Assembly (NCBI GenBank): GCA_019118845.1
Contig: DWYE01000033.1
Span: 1 to 64,000, forward strand
Direction: 5' to 3'
Length of the DNA stretch: 64,000 bases
Source of the DNA: Anaeromassilibacillus stercoravium
GTDB lineage: Bacteria; Bacillota; Clostridia; Oscillospirales; Acutalibacteraceae
Shown: positions 27,023 through 35,489 of the stretch, piece after piece
How positions within the stretch are numbered: the stretch's first letter is position 1
Layout of the letters: every line of letters begins with the position of its first letter
Program-made: the position numbers and the translations under genes
Notes under the pieces: model-generated
Database searches by the model: none
The model's input: the letters and a program-made list of their open reading frames with translations, nothing else
What the model was told of the DNA's origin: nothing

Positions 27023-27295
27023 GGTAAAAATCCTCCTTACATCTGAAAAGTCGGGAAAAAGAACCCGGCGCGCGGCGTTTCAGACGCACGCACAACCTTG
27101 TTTCTCCCTAACAGTTTATGGCAGGCCGCTCTTTTTGCTACTGGAATATTTCAAAAGAAACAGAAGGCGGATGCGCCGGAAGGCAGGCGCCGCGCGGGGC
27201 CAAGCGCCACGGGCAAGCAGGCGTGCAGATGCGGGGGATGGAGGCGGCGGGCAAAATCAGATGGGGCGGATATCAAGGAAAAGCCGTGCACAGAA

Positions 27296-27331
27296 AAAGA
27301 GCAGTCATTTTTGAATGACTGCTCTTTTTTT
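27296..27331. terminator. Bidirectional terminator abutting CRISPR array 1
   Basis: The stem AAAGAGCAGTCATT (27296-27309) with 27314-27327 and a short T-rich loop; T runs follow on both strands. The first (trailer-end) CRISPR repeat starts at the very next base, so on the minus strand it would end the array transcript. Confidence 0.88.
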
Positions 27332-27892
27332 GTCCCCTGTCGGGGCGTTGATTGTGTTTCATGAACATTCCGAAAGCGATCGCAGGGATGTCCTTTCCGT
27401 CCCCTAGCGGGGTATGGATTGTTTCAAAATAGAATTGCTGTAGCAAGACAGTATTACAATGATTTCTCGTCCCCTGGCGGGGCGTTGATTGTTTCGTGTT
27501 ATGGTTAAAGTTAAAATTCGGCAGTGTGAGCTAGTTTCCGTCCCCTGGCGGGGCAGTAATTTTTTCATGGTGCAATGTCTAAACGAGATGCCTCGCATAT
27601 TTCCGTCCCCTGACGGGGCATTGATTGTTTCAATACAGCGCGAAGTTTTATCCTCAATACGGGGATATTTCCGTCCCCTGGCGGGGCATTGTTTCCGGGA
27701 AAAGATGTCTTAGTCTTGAATTATGCGGCAGATTTCCGTCCCCTGGCGGGGCATTGTTTCTTCCCTGTTTCTCAAAGGAAAAGTATACATTGTTGCAGAT
27801 TTCCGTCCCCTGGCGGGGCATTGTTTCGTTCTGAGTTGTATGAGAGTTACGATACTTTGGCAGATTTCCGTCCCCTGGCGGGGCATTGTTTC
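27332..27892 (-). CRISPR. CRISPR array 1, 9 repeats, type III-A associated
   Basis: Nine repeats with the plus-strand core GTCCCCTGGCGGGGC, cores starting at 27332, 27399, 27469, 27540, 27605, 27673, 27738, 27805 and 27870, a period of 65-71 nt. Left repeats are 32-33 nt and divergent, and end GGATTGTTTC or TTGATTGTTTC. The four rightmost lack one ATTG unit (end GGGGCATTGTTTC), and the last three share an extra GCAGA at the other end, which restores 33 nt. Conservation toward the right puts the leader at 27893 and up. Transcription is therefore probably leftward, and the crRNA handle read on minus would be near GGGGACGGAAA, resembling known Csm repeats that end in GGGGACGAGAAC. Confidence 0.93.
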
Positions 27893-27949
27893 AGCAAATG
27901 TGCATAAATTTTCTATATGCTTTTTGCCAAACACATCAAATCTGTTTTC

Positions 27950-27978
27950 ATTATAACATGCGCTTTGCCCAAAGTAAA
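27950..27978 (-). promoter_or_regulatory. Leader promoter of CRISPR array 1
   Basis: On the minus strand TTTACT (27978-27973) and TATAAT (27955-27950) with 17-nt spacing direct transcription leftward into the newest repeat, which ends at 27892. Between 27979 and 28227 no gene is recognised. Confidence 0.7.
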
Positions 27979-28227
27979 GCAAATTTGCATAAAATTATCC
28001 ATGAAATCCATCGCTCTTTTGTAACAGTATCGGCGCGAAGCGGCTGAAACTGGGCGCCGCTTACCCCTCCCAACAGACAGCTTCGCACTTTGCAGCCCTC
28101 TCTCGGCTTGCGGCTTCCGCTCTCCGGGTTCAAGCTTTCCCATTGGCGCATCCCCCTTGTTCCGCGTGGTGCAAGGTGCAAAATTGCTGCAAAAAAAGGA
28201 TGCAACTAGGAAAATTTTATTAAGGAA

Positions 28228-28256
28228 TTGCAAAAAATGACGAATTGTGCTAAAAT
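28228..28256 (+). promoter_or_regulatory. Promoter of the csm-cas6 operon
   Basis: TTGCAA (28228-28233) and TAAAAT (28251-28256) with 17-nt spacing, about 60 nt before csm1. It is divergent from the array 1 leader promoter. Confidence 0.75.
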
Positions 28257-28318
28257 AATAAAAATAGACGCTTGAGCCGATGCGTTTTTGTAGAAAGCTC
28301 AGCGGGAGAGGAGGTCTT

Positions 28319-30571
28319 ATGGAACAAGAACGGTTTGCGTGGAAATGCCTGCTGCATGCCCTGCGGCCGTATGGCCCGCCGGAGGTGTGGCAGGCATCGT
28401 TTGGGCCGGACATGGAGACGGCGCTTTCGGAGGAAGAACAGGCGCTTTTGCGCCGGGCGTCCGGGATTGTCGTTGGCACGGCCAAGCTGGATGCATCCGA
28501 GGGCGGCCTGCTTTCCATCTTCGATTTGCTGGACGGAGGGACGCCGGGCCGGATGTTCCGCCCGGATGCGGTGGAGCGCTTCCAATGTCCGGCGGAACAG
28601 GCCGTCCGCCCAGCTGAAAAACAGGAGCGGATGCAGCGCTGCTTGGAGGGGCTGAAGGCGGCGGACGGGCGCATCGAACCCGCCCTGGAGGTTTGCAGGC
28701 AGCAGCTTTCCTATTATCCTTCCGGCATCCCAGGGGTATCCCTGTATCAGAAGGCGCGCCTGGAGGTCTGCCTGGCGTGCTGTATGCGCGAAGCGGGGCT
28801 GGAATCCCCGTTCCTGCTGGTCTCCTGCGGCTTGCCGGGGATTCAGAAGTTTTTGTACACGATTTCCGGCAAAGGGGTTTTGAAATCCCTGCGGAGCCGG
28901 TCGTTTTATTTGGATTTGCTGGAAGAACATCTGATGACGGAATTGCTGGACCGTCTGCACCTCTGCCGGGCGCACCGGCTGTATGTGGGCGGCGGGAGCA
29001 GCTATGCCGTCCTGCCCAATACGGACCGCACGCGGGAAACCTTAGAAGCCTGCCTGCGCAGCGTCAACCAGTGGCTGCTCAAGCGCTTTTCCGGCGCGCT
29101 GCAATTCCTCTATGCCTGGGAGCCCTGTTCTAGGCCGCAGCTCAAAAACGAGGGCGGGACAGCTTACCAGGAGATCTTTGCCCGGCTGGAAAACAAGCTG
29201 AACCAAAAGCGCAACCGCCGGTTTGACGCCAGCGGCTTGACATGGCTGAATTCCCAGAAGATGAGCGACCCGGAGCGGGAATGCCGGGTCTGCGCGGGCA
29301 GCAGCCTGCCGCTGGATGGGGACGACCTCTGCCCGGTTTGCCGGGAATTCCGGGATAGCTCTTCCGGCCTGGCTGCCCCGGGAAAGGTGGCGGCCGTCTG
29401 CCGAGCGGTTTGGGAAGAGGGCGGCACGCCCCTGACGCTTCCTTCGCTGGATGGGCAGGATTGGTTTGTCTATATGATGGACCGGGCACAGGCGGACCGC
29501 CTCCGTGCAGAACAGCCGGGGACCGTCGTCCGCGTTTATGTGCCGGGCGGCGGGGGCAATGCGGATATTCCGCTCCCGCTCGGCGCTTATGCATATACGA
29601 TCGATGAAAAAATGGCGACGTTTGAGGGCCTTGCGGCGTGTTCCCAGGGCATCCGGCGTTTGGGCGTCCTGCGGGCGGATGTGGACAACCTGGGACGGGC
29701 ATTCGTCAGAGGGTTCCACCGGCGTTTGCAGTCCGGGGAAACCGGTTCCGGCCTCCCTCTGACGGCGTCGCTCTCGCAGCAGTTGACGCAGTTTTTCAAG
29801 GTCCACTTGCAAAAGATTTTGCAGGGGACGGAGGGACCGGTCGATCCGTTCCACCTTGTGTGGAACGAAGCGGGCAAGCGTTCCCCGCGCAAGGCCATCG
29901 TGGTCTATGCGGGTGGGGACGATCTCTTTATTGTGGGCGCCTGGAATGAAATTGTGGAACTGTCGGTGGACCTGTACCGCGCGTTCCGGGGCTTTACCGG
30001 GGGCCGCTTGACCTTTTCCGCCGGGATTGGCCTGTTTTCCCCGCACTATCCGCTCTATGCGATGGCGGAGGATACGGCGATCTTGGAGGACGCAGCCAAG
30101 GGGATCGACGCCGGGAAAAACGGCCTCGCCCTGTTTGGCTTGGAGCTGCTGCCGGACGCCGGTGGGACGGTGCGGCATGTGGCGCGGCACCTGTACCATT
30201 GGGATACCTTTATCGAAGCGGTTGTCACGGAAAAGCTCTATTTGTTGGAGCGCTATTTTGAAATGGACCGGAAGGAACAGAACGGCCGGGGGAGTTCGTT
30301 TCTTTACCGTCTGAAGAATTATGCGGAGCAGTTGGAACGAACCCCAGGGCAAACGATCAACGTGGCGCGCTTTGCGTATCTGTTGGCCCGGATGGAGCCA
30401 AAAAAGGACAAGCGCGAGCTGTCCGATTTGTATCATGAATTTTCGACAAAGCTGTATCAATGGATCAAGGATGCGGAAAGCCGCAGGCAGCTGCTGACGG
30501 CGATGGAACTGTATTTGAACTTGATCCGGACATCACAGGAGAAAGGGGAAGAGCAACCATATGGCGAGTGA
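28319..30571 (+). CDS. csm1: Csm1 (Cas10), type III-A CRISPR cyclase subunit lacking an HD motif
   Basis: The large subunit of the Csm complex, 750 residues. The first palm-like region includes PGIQKFLY and LRSRSFYLDLL. A zinc ribbon is formed by C322, C325, C338 and C341. The second palm has RADVDNLG and the cyclase motif G532-G533-D534-D535 (YAGGDDLF), so synthesis of cyclic oligoadenylates is expected. The N-terminal region is short, and no His-Asp pair of the usual HDIGK type is visible, so the single-strand DNase activity of other Cas10 proteins is probably absent. The ATG at 28319 lies behind AGAGGAGG. It is first in a seven-gene operon and overlaps csm2 by 11 nt. Confidence 0.93.
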   Translation: MEQERFAWKCLLHALRPYGPPEVWQASFGPDMETALSEEEQALLRRASGIVVGTAKLDASEGGLLSIFDLLDGGTPGRMFRPDAVERFQCPAEQAVRPAEKQERMQRCLEGLKAADGRIEPALEVCRQQLSYYPSGIPGVSLYQKARLEVCLACCMREAGLESPFLLVSCGLPGIQKFLYTISGKGVLKSLRSRSFYLDLLEEHLMTELLDRLHLCRAHRLYVGGGSSYAVLPNTDRTRETLEACLRSVNQWLLKRFSGALQFLYAWEPCSRPQLKNEGGTAYQEIFARLENKLNQKRNRRFDASGLTWLNSQKMSDPERECRVCAGSSLPLDGDDLCPVCREFRDSSSGLAAPGKVAAVCRAVWEEGGTPLTLPSLDGQDWFVYMMDRAQADRLRAEQPGTVVRVYVPGGGGNADIPLPLGAYAYTIDEKMATFEGLAACSQGIRRLGVLRADVDNLGRAFVRGFHRRLQSGETGSGLPLTASLSQQLTQFFKVHLQKILQGTEGPVDPFHLVWNEAGKRSPRKAIVVYAGGDDLFIVGAWNEIVELSVDLYRAFRGFTGGRLTFSAGIGLFSPHYPLYAMAEDTAILEDAAKGIDAGKNGLALFGLELLPDAGGTVRHVARHLYHWDTFIEAVVTEKLYLLERYFEMDRKEQNGRGSSFLYRLKNYAEQLERTPGQTINVARFAYLLARMEPKKDKRELSDLYHEFSTKLYQWIKDAESRRQLLTAMELYLNLIRTSQEKGEEQPYGE

Positions 30572-31076
30572 TTGGAAAGACGCGCTGGGAGGTTTGATCG
30601 GGAAGACTCCCGAAGAGGTCGCTCGGACGCAGCGGCAGCCCGCCGGCCAGAAGGCGTCCTCCGGCAAGGAACCGCCGGCATTTTTCAGCAGGGACGATTA
30701 TGTAGATTTGGCCGATCAATGTATGCAGCGGCTGGGAAGGCCCAGTAAAAACAAATGGAATAAGGAAAATGAAATCAAACGAAATTATGGGGAGCTGACC
30801 AGCAGCCAGATGCGGAATCTCTTTGCGCTTGTTACGCGGCTCTACAACCGGGTGACCATCGGCGGGGAGATCACCCCCGCGGACATCGGGAGCATCAAGG
30901 TGCGGATGGTGTACGATGCGGGACGGAAGGCGGATGTGCAGAGCTTTTTGCAGGAGTCGGGGCTTTTAAGGGGCCTCGACTTTATCGGCACGGATAAAGG
31001 GCGCTTCCTGCGGTATGCGCGCTATATGGAAGCGTTGGTTGCCTACCACTATTATTACACCGATAAAAAGGACTAA
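30561..31076 (+). CDS. csm2: Csm2, small subunit of the type III-A complex
   Basis: A 171-residue helical protein. The family hallmark LTSSQMRNLFALVTRLYNRV lies near residues 73-92, and the C-terminal part is rich in Arg and Tyr. Csm2 lines the belly of the Csm complex opposite Csm3 and contacts target RNA. The N-terminal 35 residues are Ala/Gln/Pro-rich and look disordered. Its start overlaps the end of csm1 by 11 nt, and csm3 starts 12 nt after its stop. It is somewhat longer than the typical 120-150 residues, owing to that N-terminal extension. Confidence 0.9.
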   Translation: MASDWKDALGGLIGKTPEEVARTQRQPAGQKASSGKEPPAFFSRDDYVDLADQCMQRLGRPSKNKWNKENEIKRNYGELTSSQMRNLFALVTRLYNRVTIGGEITPADIGSIKVRMVYDAGRKADVQSFLQESGLLRGLDFIGTDKGRFLRYARYMEALVAYHYYYTDKKD

Positions 31077-31088
31077 AGGGGTGGAACG

Positions 31089-31769
31089 ATGTATCAGAAA
31101 TTGATGATTCAAGGGCAGATTGAAGTGCTGACCGGGTTACATATCGGCGCGTCCGACGTCTATGCCGCCATCGGCGCGGCAAATTCCCCTGTGGTGCGGG
31201 ACCCAAAGACGCAGTACCCCATCATTCCCGGCAGCAGCTTGAAGGGGAAAATCCGGACGCTCCTGGTGCGGGATGCCGTGGAGGGCTATGTCTTGCCGGA
31301 ACCGAAGGACGATCCACCCCCAATTGCCCGGTTGTTTGGAAAACCAGCTTCCAGTGCAGAAACAAAGGCGGTGGCTTCCCGGCTTCAATTTATGGATTGC
31401 TTCCTAGCCAATGCAGACGAGTTGATGGACACCGGCTTTACAGAGGTCAAAACGGAAAACAGCATTAACCGGCTGACGTCGATTGCCAATCCGCGGCCTT
31501 TGGAGCGCGTGATCCGGGGGGCAAAATTTTCCTTTGCGGTGATCTATAATGTGGAAAATCCGGCGGAAGTAGAGGAAGATTTCCAAACGCTCGCGAAGGG
31601 GATGCGGCTGCTGCAATTGGATTATCTGGGCGGCCATGGCAGCCGGGGCAGCGGACGCATCCGCTTTGAGGATCTGAAGGTCATTCAGGCGGCGGGCGAA
31701 ACGGAAAAGATCGAAACCCTGCAAAAGACGCTTGAGGGTGTGAAAGATGCGAACGTATTACCTTTATAA
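31089..31769 (+). CDS. csm3: Csm3 with Asn at the catalytic Asp32 position
   Basis: A 226-residue RAMP-fold backbone protein. The region TGLHIGASDVYAAIGAANSP is followed by VVRDPKTQYPIIPGSSLKGK, the C-terminal glycine-rich loop is LGGHGSRGSGRIRF, and a central INRLTSIANPRPLERV thumb is present. In characterised Csm3 proteins the residue before SPVVRD is Asp32, needed to cut target RNA every six nucleotides. Here residue 32 is Asn, encoded by AAT within GCGGCAAATTCC. The protein should still bind crRNA and assemble, but target cleavage is expected to be weak or absent. It has its own ribosome site (GGGGTGG) and overlaps csm4 by 23 nt. Confidence 0.95.
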   Translation: MYQKLMIQGQIEVLTGLHIGASDVYAAIGAANSPVVRDPKTQYPIIPGSSLKGKIRTLLVRDAVEGYVLPEPKDDPPPIARLFGKPASSAETKAVASRLQFMDCFLANADELMDTGFTEVKTENSINRLTSIANPRPLERVIRGAKFSFAVIYNVENPAEVEEDFQTLAKGMRLLQLDYLGGHGSRGSGRIRFEDLKVIQAAGETEKIETLQKTLEGVKDANVLPL

Positions 31770-32718
31770 ATTCCATTTTTATGGGGCGCTCCACATCGGG
31801 CCGGACGATGGGCGGAATGTCTTGCAGTCGTCTGGGATTCTGCTGCATTCCGATACGCTGTTTTCCGCCCTGTGTATTGAGGCGCTGCGGGACGAAACAG
31901 CGCGAAACAGCCTCTTGGAAGAGGCAAAGGCAGGGCGGTTCCTGCTTTCGGACGCGTTTCCCTACCGGGCAGACGAGCTCTTTCTCCCGAAGCCGCTGAT
32001 CCGCACAGAACAAGGGCTCCGGCAGATGCAGGACCCGGGACAGCGGAAGCTGTTCAAAAAATTGACGTACCTGCCAGCCTCCCTTTGGGATGCGTACTTG
32101 GACCTCTGGCGGGAGGGCCGTCCATTCGACGCGGCCGCCTGCCTGCAACAGCTTGAAAACCTGTCCTTTTTGGATGAACGCGCCTGTGCCGCCGTGCGCG
32201 GCAAGGAGGAGACCGACCCATACCTCGTGCGAGGGCTGCAATTTAACAAGGACTGTGGCCTATACTGTATTCTGGCCTTTGACGATGATCGTGTGCGCTC
32301 CCTTGTGGAAGGCCTTTTGCAATCCCTGTCCTTTAGCGGGATCGGCGGAAAACGGAGCGTTGGCTTCGGAAAATTTCAATTGGAGTGCTGCGGCGAATTG
32401 GCTCAAAGCGCCTGCGAAGCGGCCCGGGTTTTGGGGACATACCTGTCCGGAGAACCCGCCGCCCACTGGATGACCCTGAATACCTCGCTCCCGGCAGAGG
32501 ACGAGCTGGAGCAAGCGATGGAACACGCGGAATATTCCCTTTGCAGAAGAGGGGGCTTCGTCCATGGAATGGGCTACAAAAAGCGGACGGTCTATGCGTT
32601 TGCGTCCGGTTCCTGCTTTTCCAAACGGTTTACCGGCCAGGTGCGGAATGTTGCGCCGGAGGGACGCCAACCGGCGCTGCGCATGTTAAAACCGATGTTT
32701 TTGGGGGTGGATGTATGA
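31747..32718 (+). CDS. csm4: Csm4, crRNA 5'-handle binding subunit
   Basis: A 323-residue RAMP protein. The N-terminal LLHSDTLFSALCIEAL motif and the internal GIGGKRSVGFGKF glycine-rich loop (about residues 197-210) are typical of Csm4, which sits beside Csm1 and caps the 5' handle of the crRNA. The C-terminal GFVHGMGYKKRTVYAF fits the family. The start lies 23 nt inside csm3, and the stop overlaps the csm5 start in an ATGA, as expected for stoichiometric expression of complex subunits. No unusual residues were noticed. Confidence 0.93.
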   Translation: MRTYYLYKFHFYGALHIGPDDGRNVLQSSGILLHSDTLFSALCIEALRDETARNSLLEEAKAGRFLLSDAFPYRADELFLPKPLIRTEQGLRQMQDPGQRKLFKKLTYLPASLWDAYLDLWREGRPFDAAACLQQLENLSFLDERACAAVRGKEETDPYLVRGLQFNKDCGLYCILAFDDDRVRSLVEGLLQSLSFSGIGGKRSVGFGKFQLECCGELAQSACEAARVLGTYLSGEPAAHWMTLNTSLPAEDELEQAMEHAEYSLCRRGGFVHGMGYKKRTVYAFASGSCFSKRFTGQVRNVAPEGRQPALRMLKPMFLGVDV

Positions 32719-33875
32719 AAGAAACCATCCATATGGTGCTGCGCGTCTTGACGCCGGTCTTTGTGGGATGCGGGCAAAAACTCTTGAAAAAGGAATACAT
32801 CTATATCCCGAACGAAAACCACGTCTATGTGCCGGACCGGGATCGCTTTTTCTCCTGGCTACAGGAACGGAATCTGGTGGACGCATATACGGATTTCATT
32901 CTCAGCAGCGACAACAGCCTGTACCAATGGCTGCTGTCCCAGAAGGCGTCCAAGGAAGAGATTCGCGGATTGGCCGCGTATACGGCGCACGGCGGGGATC
33001 GAACCATCAACGGAAAGCCGATCCGCCTGGACGATATCCATTCCATGGTAAAGGGGCCGGGCGGAAAACCCTATCTTCCCGGCAGCAGCATTAAGGGCGC
33101 TATGCGGACGGCGCTCCTGAACAAGATGGTCACCGGCAAGAAGCCGTGCCCGTTTCCGGAAGAGGCATTCCGCAAGGGCGTGCAGGAGATGGACGCGCGT
33201 GTAAAATCCGGGAAGGAACCGCATGGCCGTGCCAGCAAGAGTCTTTTTCGCCGGGAAGCCGGAAACATCGAAGAAGGGCAGTTCCACAAATTGCGGCTGG
33301 TCAACCAAAAGGGGAAAGAAATCCCGAGCTATAATGCGGTCTGTTCCGCCATGCGTGGGCTGTCGGTTTCGGACAGCCTGCCGGTGGATGCATCCTGCCT
33401 GACGCTGTGCCAGAAGCTGGACGTGGGGCCCAGCGGCGGGATTTCCTCCCGCGTGCCCATGATGCGCGAATGCTTGAAGCCCGGCACGGAGCTGCACGCC
33501 GCCCTCACCCTGGACGGCTGCTTCCTGCGGGAGGCGGGGATGGACAGGCAATTTTTGGTCGAGGCGATCCAGGAATTCTATGCGCTGCAAAACCGGCAGT
33601 TCGTCGCGAAATTCCATGGGTTTGAACACGAAGCGGAGGAACGCGGGTGCGTGCTCTATTTGGGCGGCGGGTGCGGGTTCCCCAGCAAAACGATCCTCCA
33701 GTCCCTGTATGGGGATGCAGCGCTCTCTTGCACCGCAGAGCTGCTCACCTTTTTGTTCCCGGATGGCTATCATGAAACCGACGTGGCCGCCGGGGTTTCC
33801 CCGCACATGCTGAAATGCACCAAATGGGAAGACCGACTGGTCCCCATGGGGAAATGCGAGGTGCTGTTTCCATGA
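32715..33875 (+). CDS. csm5: Csm5, type III-A head subunit
   Basis: A 386-residue RAMP protein. It starts TPVFVGCGQ (about residue 13) and contains the KPYLPGSSIKGAMRTALL loop near 115-132, matching the Csm5/Csm3 family. It caps the 3' side of the complex and takes part in crRNA maturation. The ATG at 32715 overlaps the csm4 stop and has a GGGGGTGG in front; the frame is open farther upstream without function. The stop overlaps the cas6 start in another ATGA. The central part is Lys/Arg-rich, fitting RNA contact. Confidence 0.92.
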   Translation: MKETIHMVLRVLTPVFVGCGQKLLKKEYIYIPNENHVYVPDRDRFFSWLQERNLVDAYTDFILSSDNSLYQWLLSQKASKEEIRGLAAYTAHGGDRTINGKPIRLDDIHSMVKGPGGKPYLPGSSIKGAMRTALLNKMVTGKKPCPFPEEAFRKGVQEMDARVKSGKEPHGRASKSLFRREAGNIEEGQFHKLRLVNQKGKEIPSYNAVCSAMRGLSVSDSLPVDASCLTLCQKLDVGPSGGISSRVPMMRECLKPGTELHAALTLDGCFLREAGMDRQFLVEAIQEFYALQNRQFVAKFHGFEHEAEERGCVLYLGGGCGFPSKTILQSLYGDAALSCTAELLTFLFPDGYHETDVAAGVSPHMLKCTKWEDRLVPMGKCEVLFP

Positions 33876-34657
33876 CGACGAGCATCCGCCTGGAATTGGA
33901 GGAAACCCATCGCGCGCCCCTGGTGGCGGAGGACGCCTATTGCCTGTACGGTTGGCTGATGGAGCAGCTTCCGCCCGCTTACGCCGCGTATCTGCATGAG
34001 GAAGGCGAGCGGCCGTTTTGCCAATATCTGCTCCCGTCGAGGGAAGAACGCCATCGGGCTGTGTATCAATGGACGCTGTTTTCGGAGGACGCAGTGCAGA
34101 TGGTCGCGCCCATCCTGCTGAACAGCACGTCCTTTCCATTCCGCAGCGGTGGGAAGCAGGTCTGCGTGCGAAGGGCGGAAAAGGAAACGTTCCGCTTTGA
34201 AGAGGCGGTCGAGCGCTGTTTTACCGCTCCGGCGCTTCCATCTTCCTATCAGCTGCGCTTCCTGTCCCCCACGACGTTTAAAACCGAGAACCAGTATGCG
34301 CTGTTCCCCGCCGCAGGGCTGGTGGTAAAGAGTGCGGCTTCGCGCTTTGCGCTGCTGGACAGTGGGGTGACGCTACAGGACGAGGAGGCGATCCGGCAGC
34401 TCGTCGAATCGGCGCGGATCATTGGCTATTCGCTCCACACGCAGAGATACAGCATGAAAGGCGCCGTGATACCGGGCTTTACCGGTTGGATACGGCTGGC
34501 CATCCATGGACCAACCTCCATGAAACGGCTGTTTTGGCTGTTGATGTGCGCGCTGCCCCATACCGGCGTGGGAATCAAGACGGCGCTGGGGATGGGCGGC
34601 TGTACGGTGGAAGAATCTTTCCCAAAAACAGAGGAGGTTTTTTCATGGAACAGATGA
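33872..34657 (+). CDS. cas6: Cas6, CRISPR pre-crRNA endoribonuclease
   Basis: A 261-residue ferredoxin-fold endoribonuclease that cuts the repeat RNA. The N-terminal segment has YLHEEGERPFCQYLL (H42 region), the middle has LRFLSPTTFKTENQY, and the C-terminal glycine-rich loop reads TGVGIKTALGMGGC, the Cas6 signature. It must process the transcripts of both arrays, whose repeats share the CCCC/GGGG stem. The start overlaps the csm5 stop (ATGA), and its last 13 nt overlap the next gene, tying that gene to the Cas operon. Catalytic residues vary in this family, so the His assignment is tentative. Confidence 0.93.
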   Translation: MTTSIRLELEETHRAPLVAEDAYCLYGWLMEQLPPAYAAYLHEEGERPFCQYLLPSREERHRAVYQWTLFSEDAVQMVAPILLNSTSFPFRSGGKQVCVRRAEKETFRFEEAVERCFTAPALPSSYQLRFLSPTTFKTENQYALFPAAGLVVKSAASRFALLDSGVTLQDEEAIRQLVESARIIGYSLHTQRYSMKGAVIPGFTGWIRLAIHGPTSMKRLFWLLMCALPHTGVGIKTALGMGGCTVEESFPKTEEVFSWNR

Positions 34658-35472
34658 ACATCAAGTCCCTGCTTCGCAGCAAGCAGACGCTGCTGGAATC
34701 CAAGCTAGATGTGTTGATCAACCATCCGGTCACAAAGGGAGACCACTGCGAGGGGGCCTGGATTGACTTTTTCCGGAGCTTTTTGCCCAGCAAATATGCG
34801 GTGGATAAGGGGTTCGTATTCGACAGCAAAGGGGCGGTCAGCGAGCAGATCGATATTATCATCTATGATGCCCTGTACTCCCCGCTGATCTTTGGAACCG
34901 ATGCGGGCGAAAAATTCATCACGGCGGAAAGTGTCTATGCGGTCTTTGACTCCAAGCAGAAGATCGACAAGGAGACGGTGGAGTACACAAACCGGAAAAT
35001 CGAAAGCGTGGTGAACCTGCACCGGACATCGCGTAGAATGGTTGTCGCCGGTCGGGGGGTTTCCCCCAGAGACCTGCCGCCCATTCTCGGCGGAATTCTG
35101 GCCGCGGCATCCGCTGGTTGGAGCACAGTGGAGTCTTATGTGGAGGACAATCCGAACATTGACATCGGATGCGCGGTAAAATCCGGCTCTTTCTTAGTAA
35201 AACGCGATCCGGAGAGAAATTTCTTATCCATGCTGCACAGCGAGCCGGAGGAAGCGGTCCTCGCGTTCTTTTATATGATTCTAGATGAGCTTTATAAGCT
35301 CGGGACCGTCCCGGCGATCGATATCCGCGATTATGCCAACGCGACATTGACAAACGTCCGCTTAAAAACGGACGAAGAAAATTTGCAGACGGAGTCATCC
35401 GAAAAAACTTCCGAGGCAGATGGTTCTGCCGCGGAAGAGAAGGAAAGCCAAGAGGAACCGGCTGTAAAATAA
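34645..35472 (+). CDS. DUF6602-like putative PD-(D/E)XK nuclease, CRISPR operon-terminal gene
   Basis: A 275-residue protein read from an ATG that lies inside the end of cas6, 7 nt after GAGGAGG, so it is coexpressed with the Csm complex. The core resembles the DUF6602 family: GDHCEGAW near residues 32-39, EQIDIIIYD (D70) and ESVYAVFDSK (E95, D102, K104), an arrangement typical of PD-(D/E)XK endonucleases. PPILGGILAA follows at 145-154. The last 35 residues are acidic, Glu/Ser-rich and probably disordered. There is no CARF, SAVED or HEPN domain, so direct sensing of cyclic oligoadenylate is not evident. It may be an auxiliary effector nuclease or an independent defence gene. Family assignment is from memory of motifs. 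Confidence 0.72.
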   Translation: MEQMNIKSLLRSKQTLLESKLDVLINHPVTKGDHCEGAWIDFFRSFLPSKYAVDKGFVFDSKGAVSEQIDIIIYDALYSPLIFGTDAGEKFITAESVYAVFDSKQKIDKETVEYTNRKIESVVNLHRTSRRMVVAGRGVSPRDLPPILGGILAAASAGWSTVESYVEDNPNIDIGCAVKSGSFLVKRDPERNFLSMLHSEPEEAVLAFFYMILDELYKLGTVPAIDIRDYANATLTNVRLKTDEENLQTESSEKTSEADGSAAEEKESQEEPAVK

Positions 35473-35489
35473 ATAACATGTAAATCAAA

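Noticed and set aside
27489..27956. Short overlapping open frames containing repeated SPGGAL, VPWRGI or RPLAGH peptides
   Set aside because: The peptide repeats are translations of CRISPR repeats in array 1; the same holds for frames at 35485-36536 in array 2.
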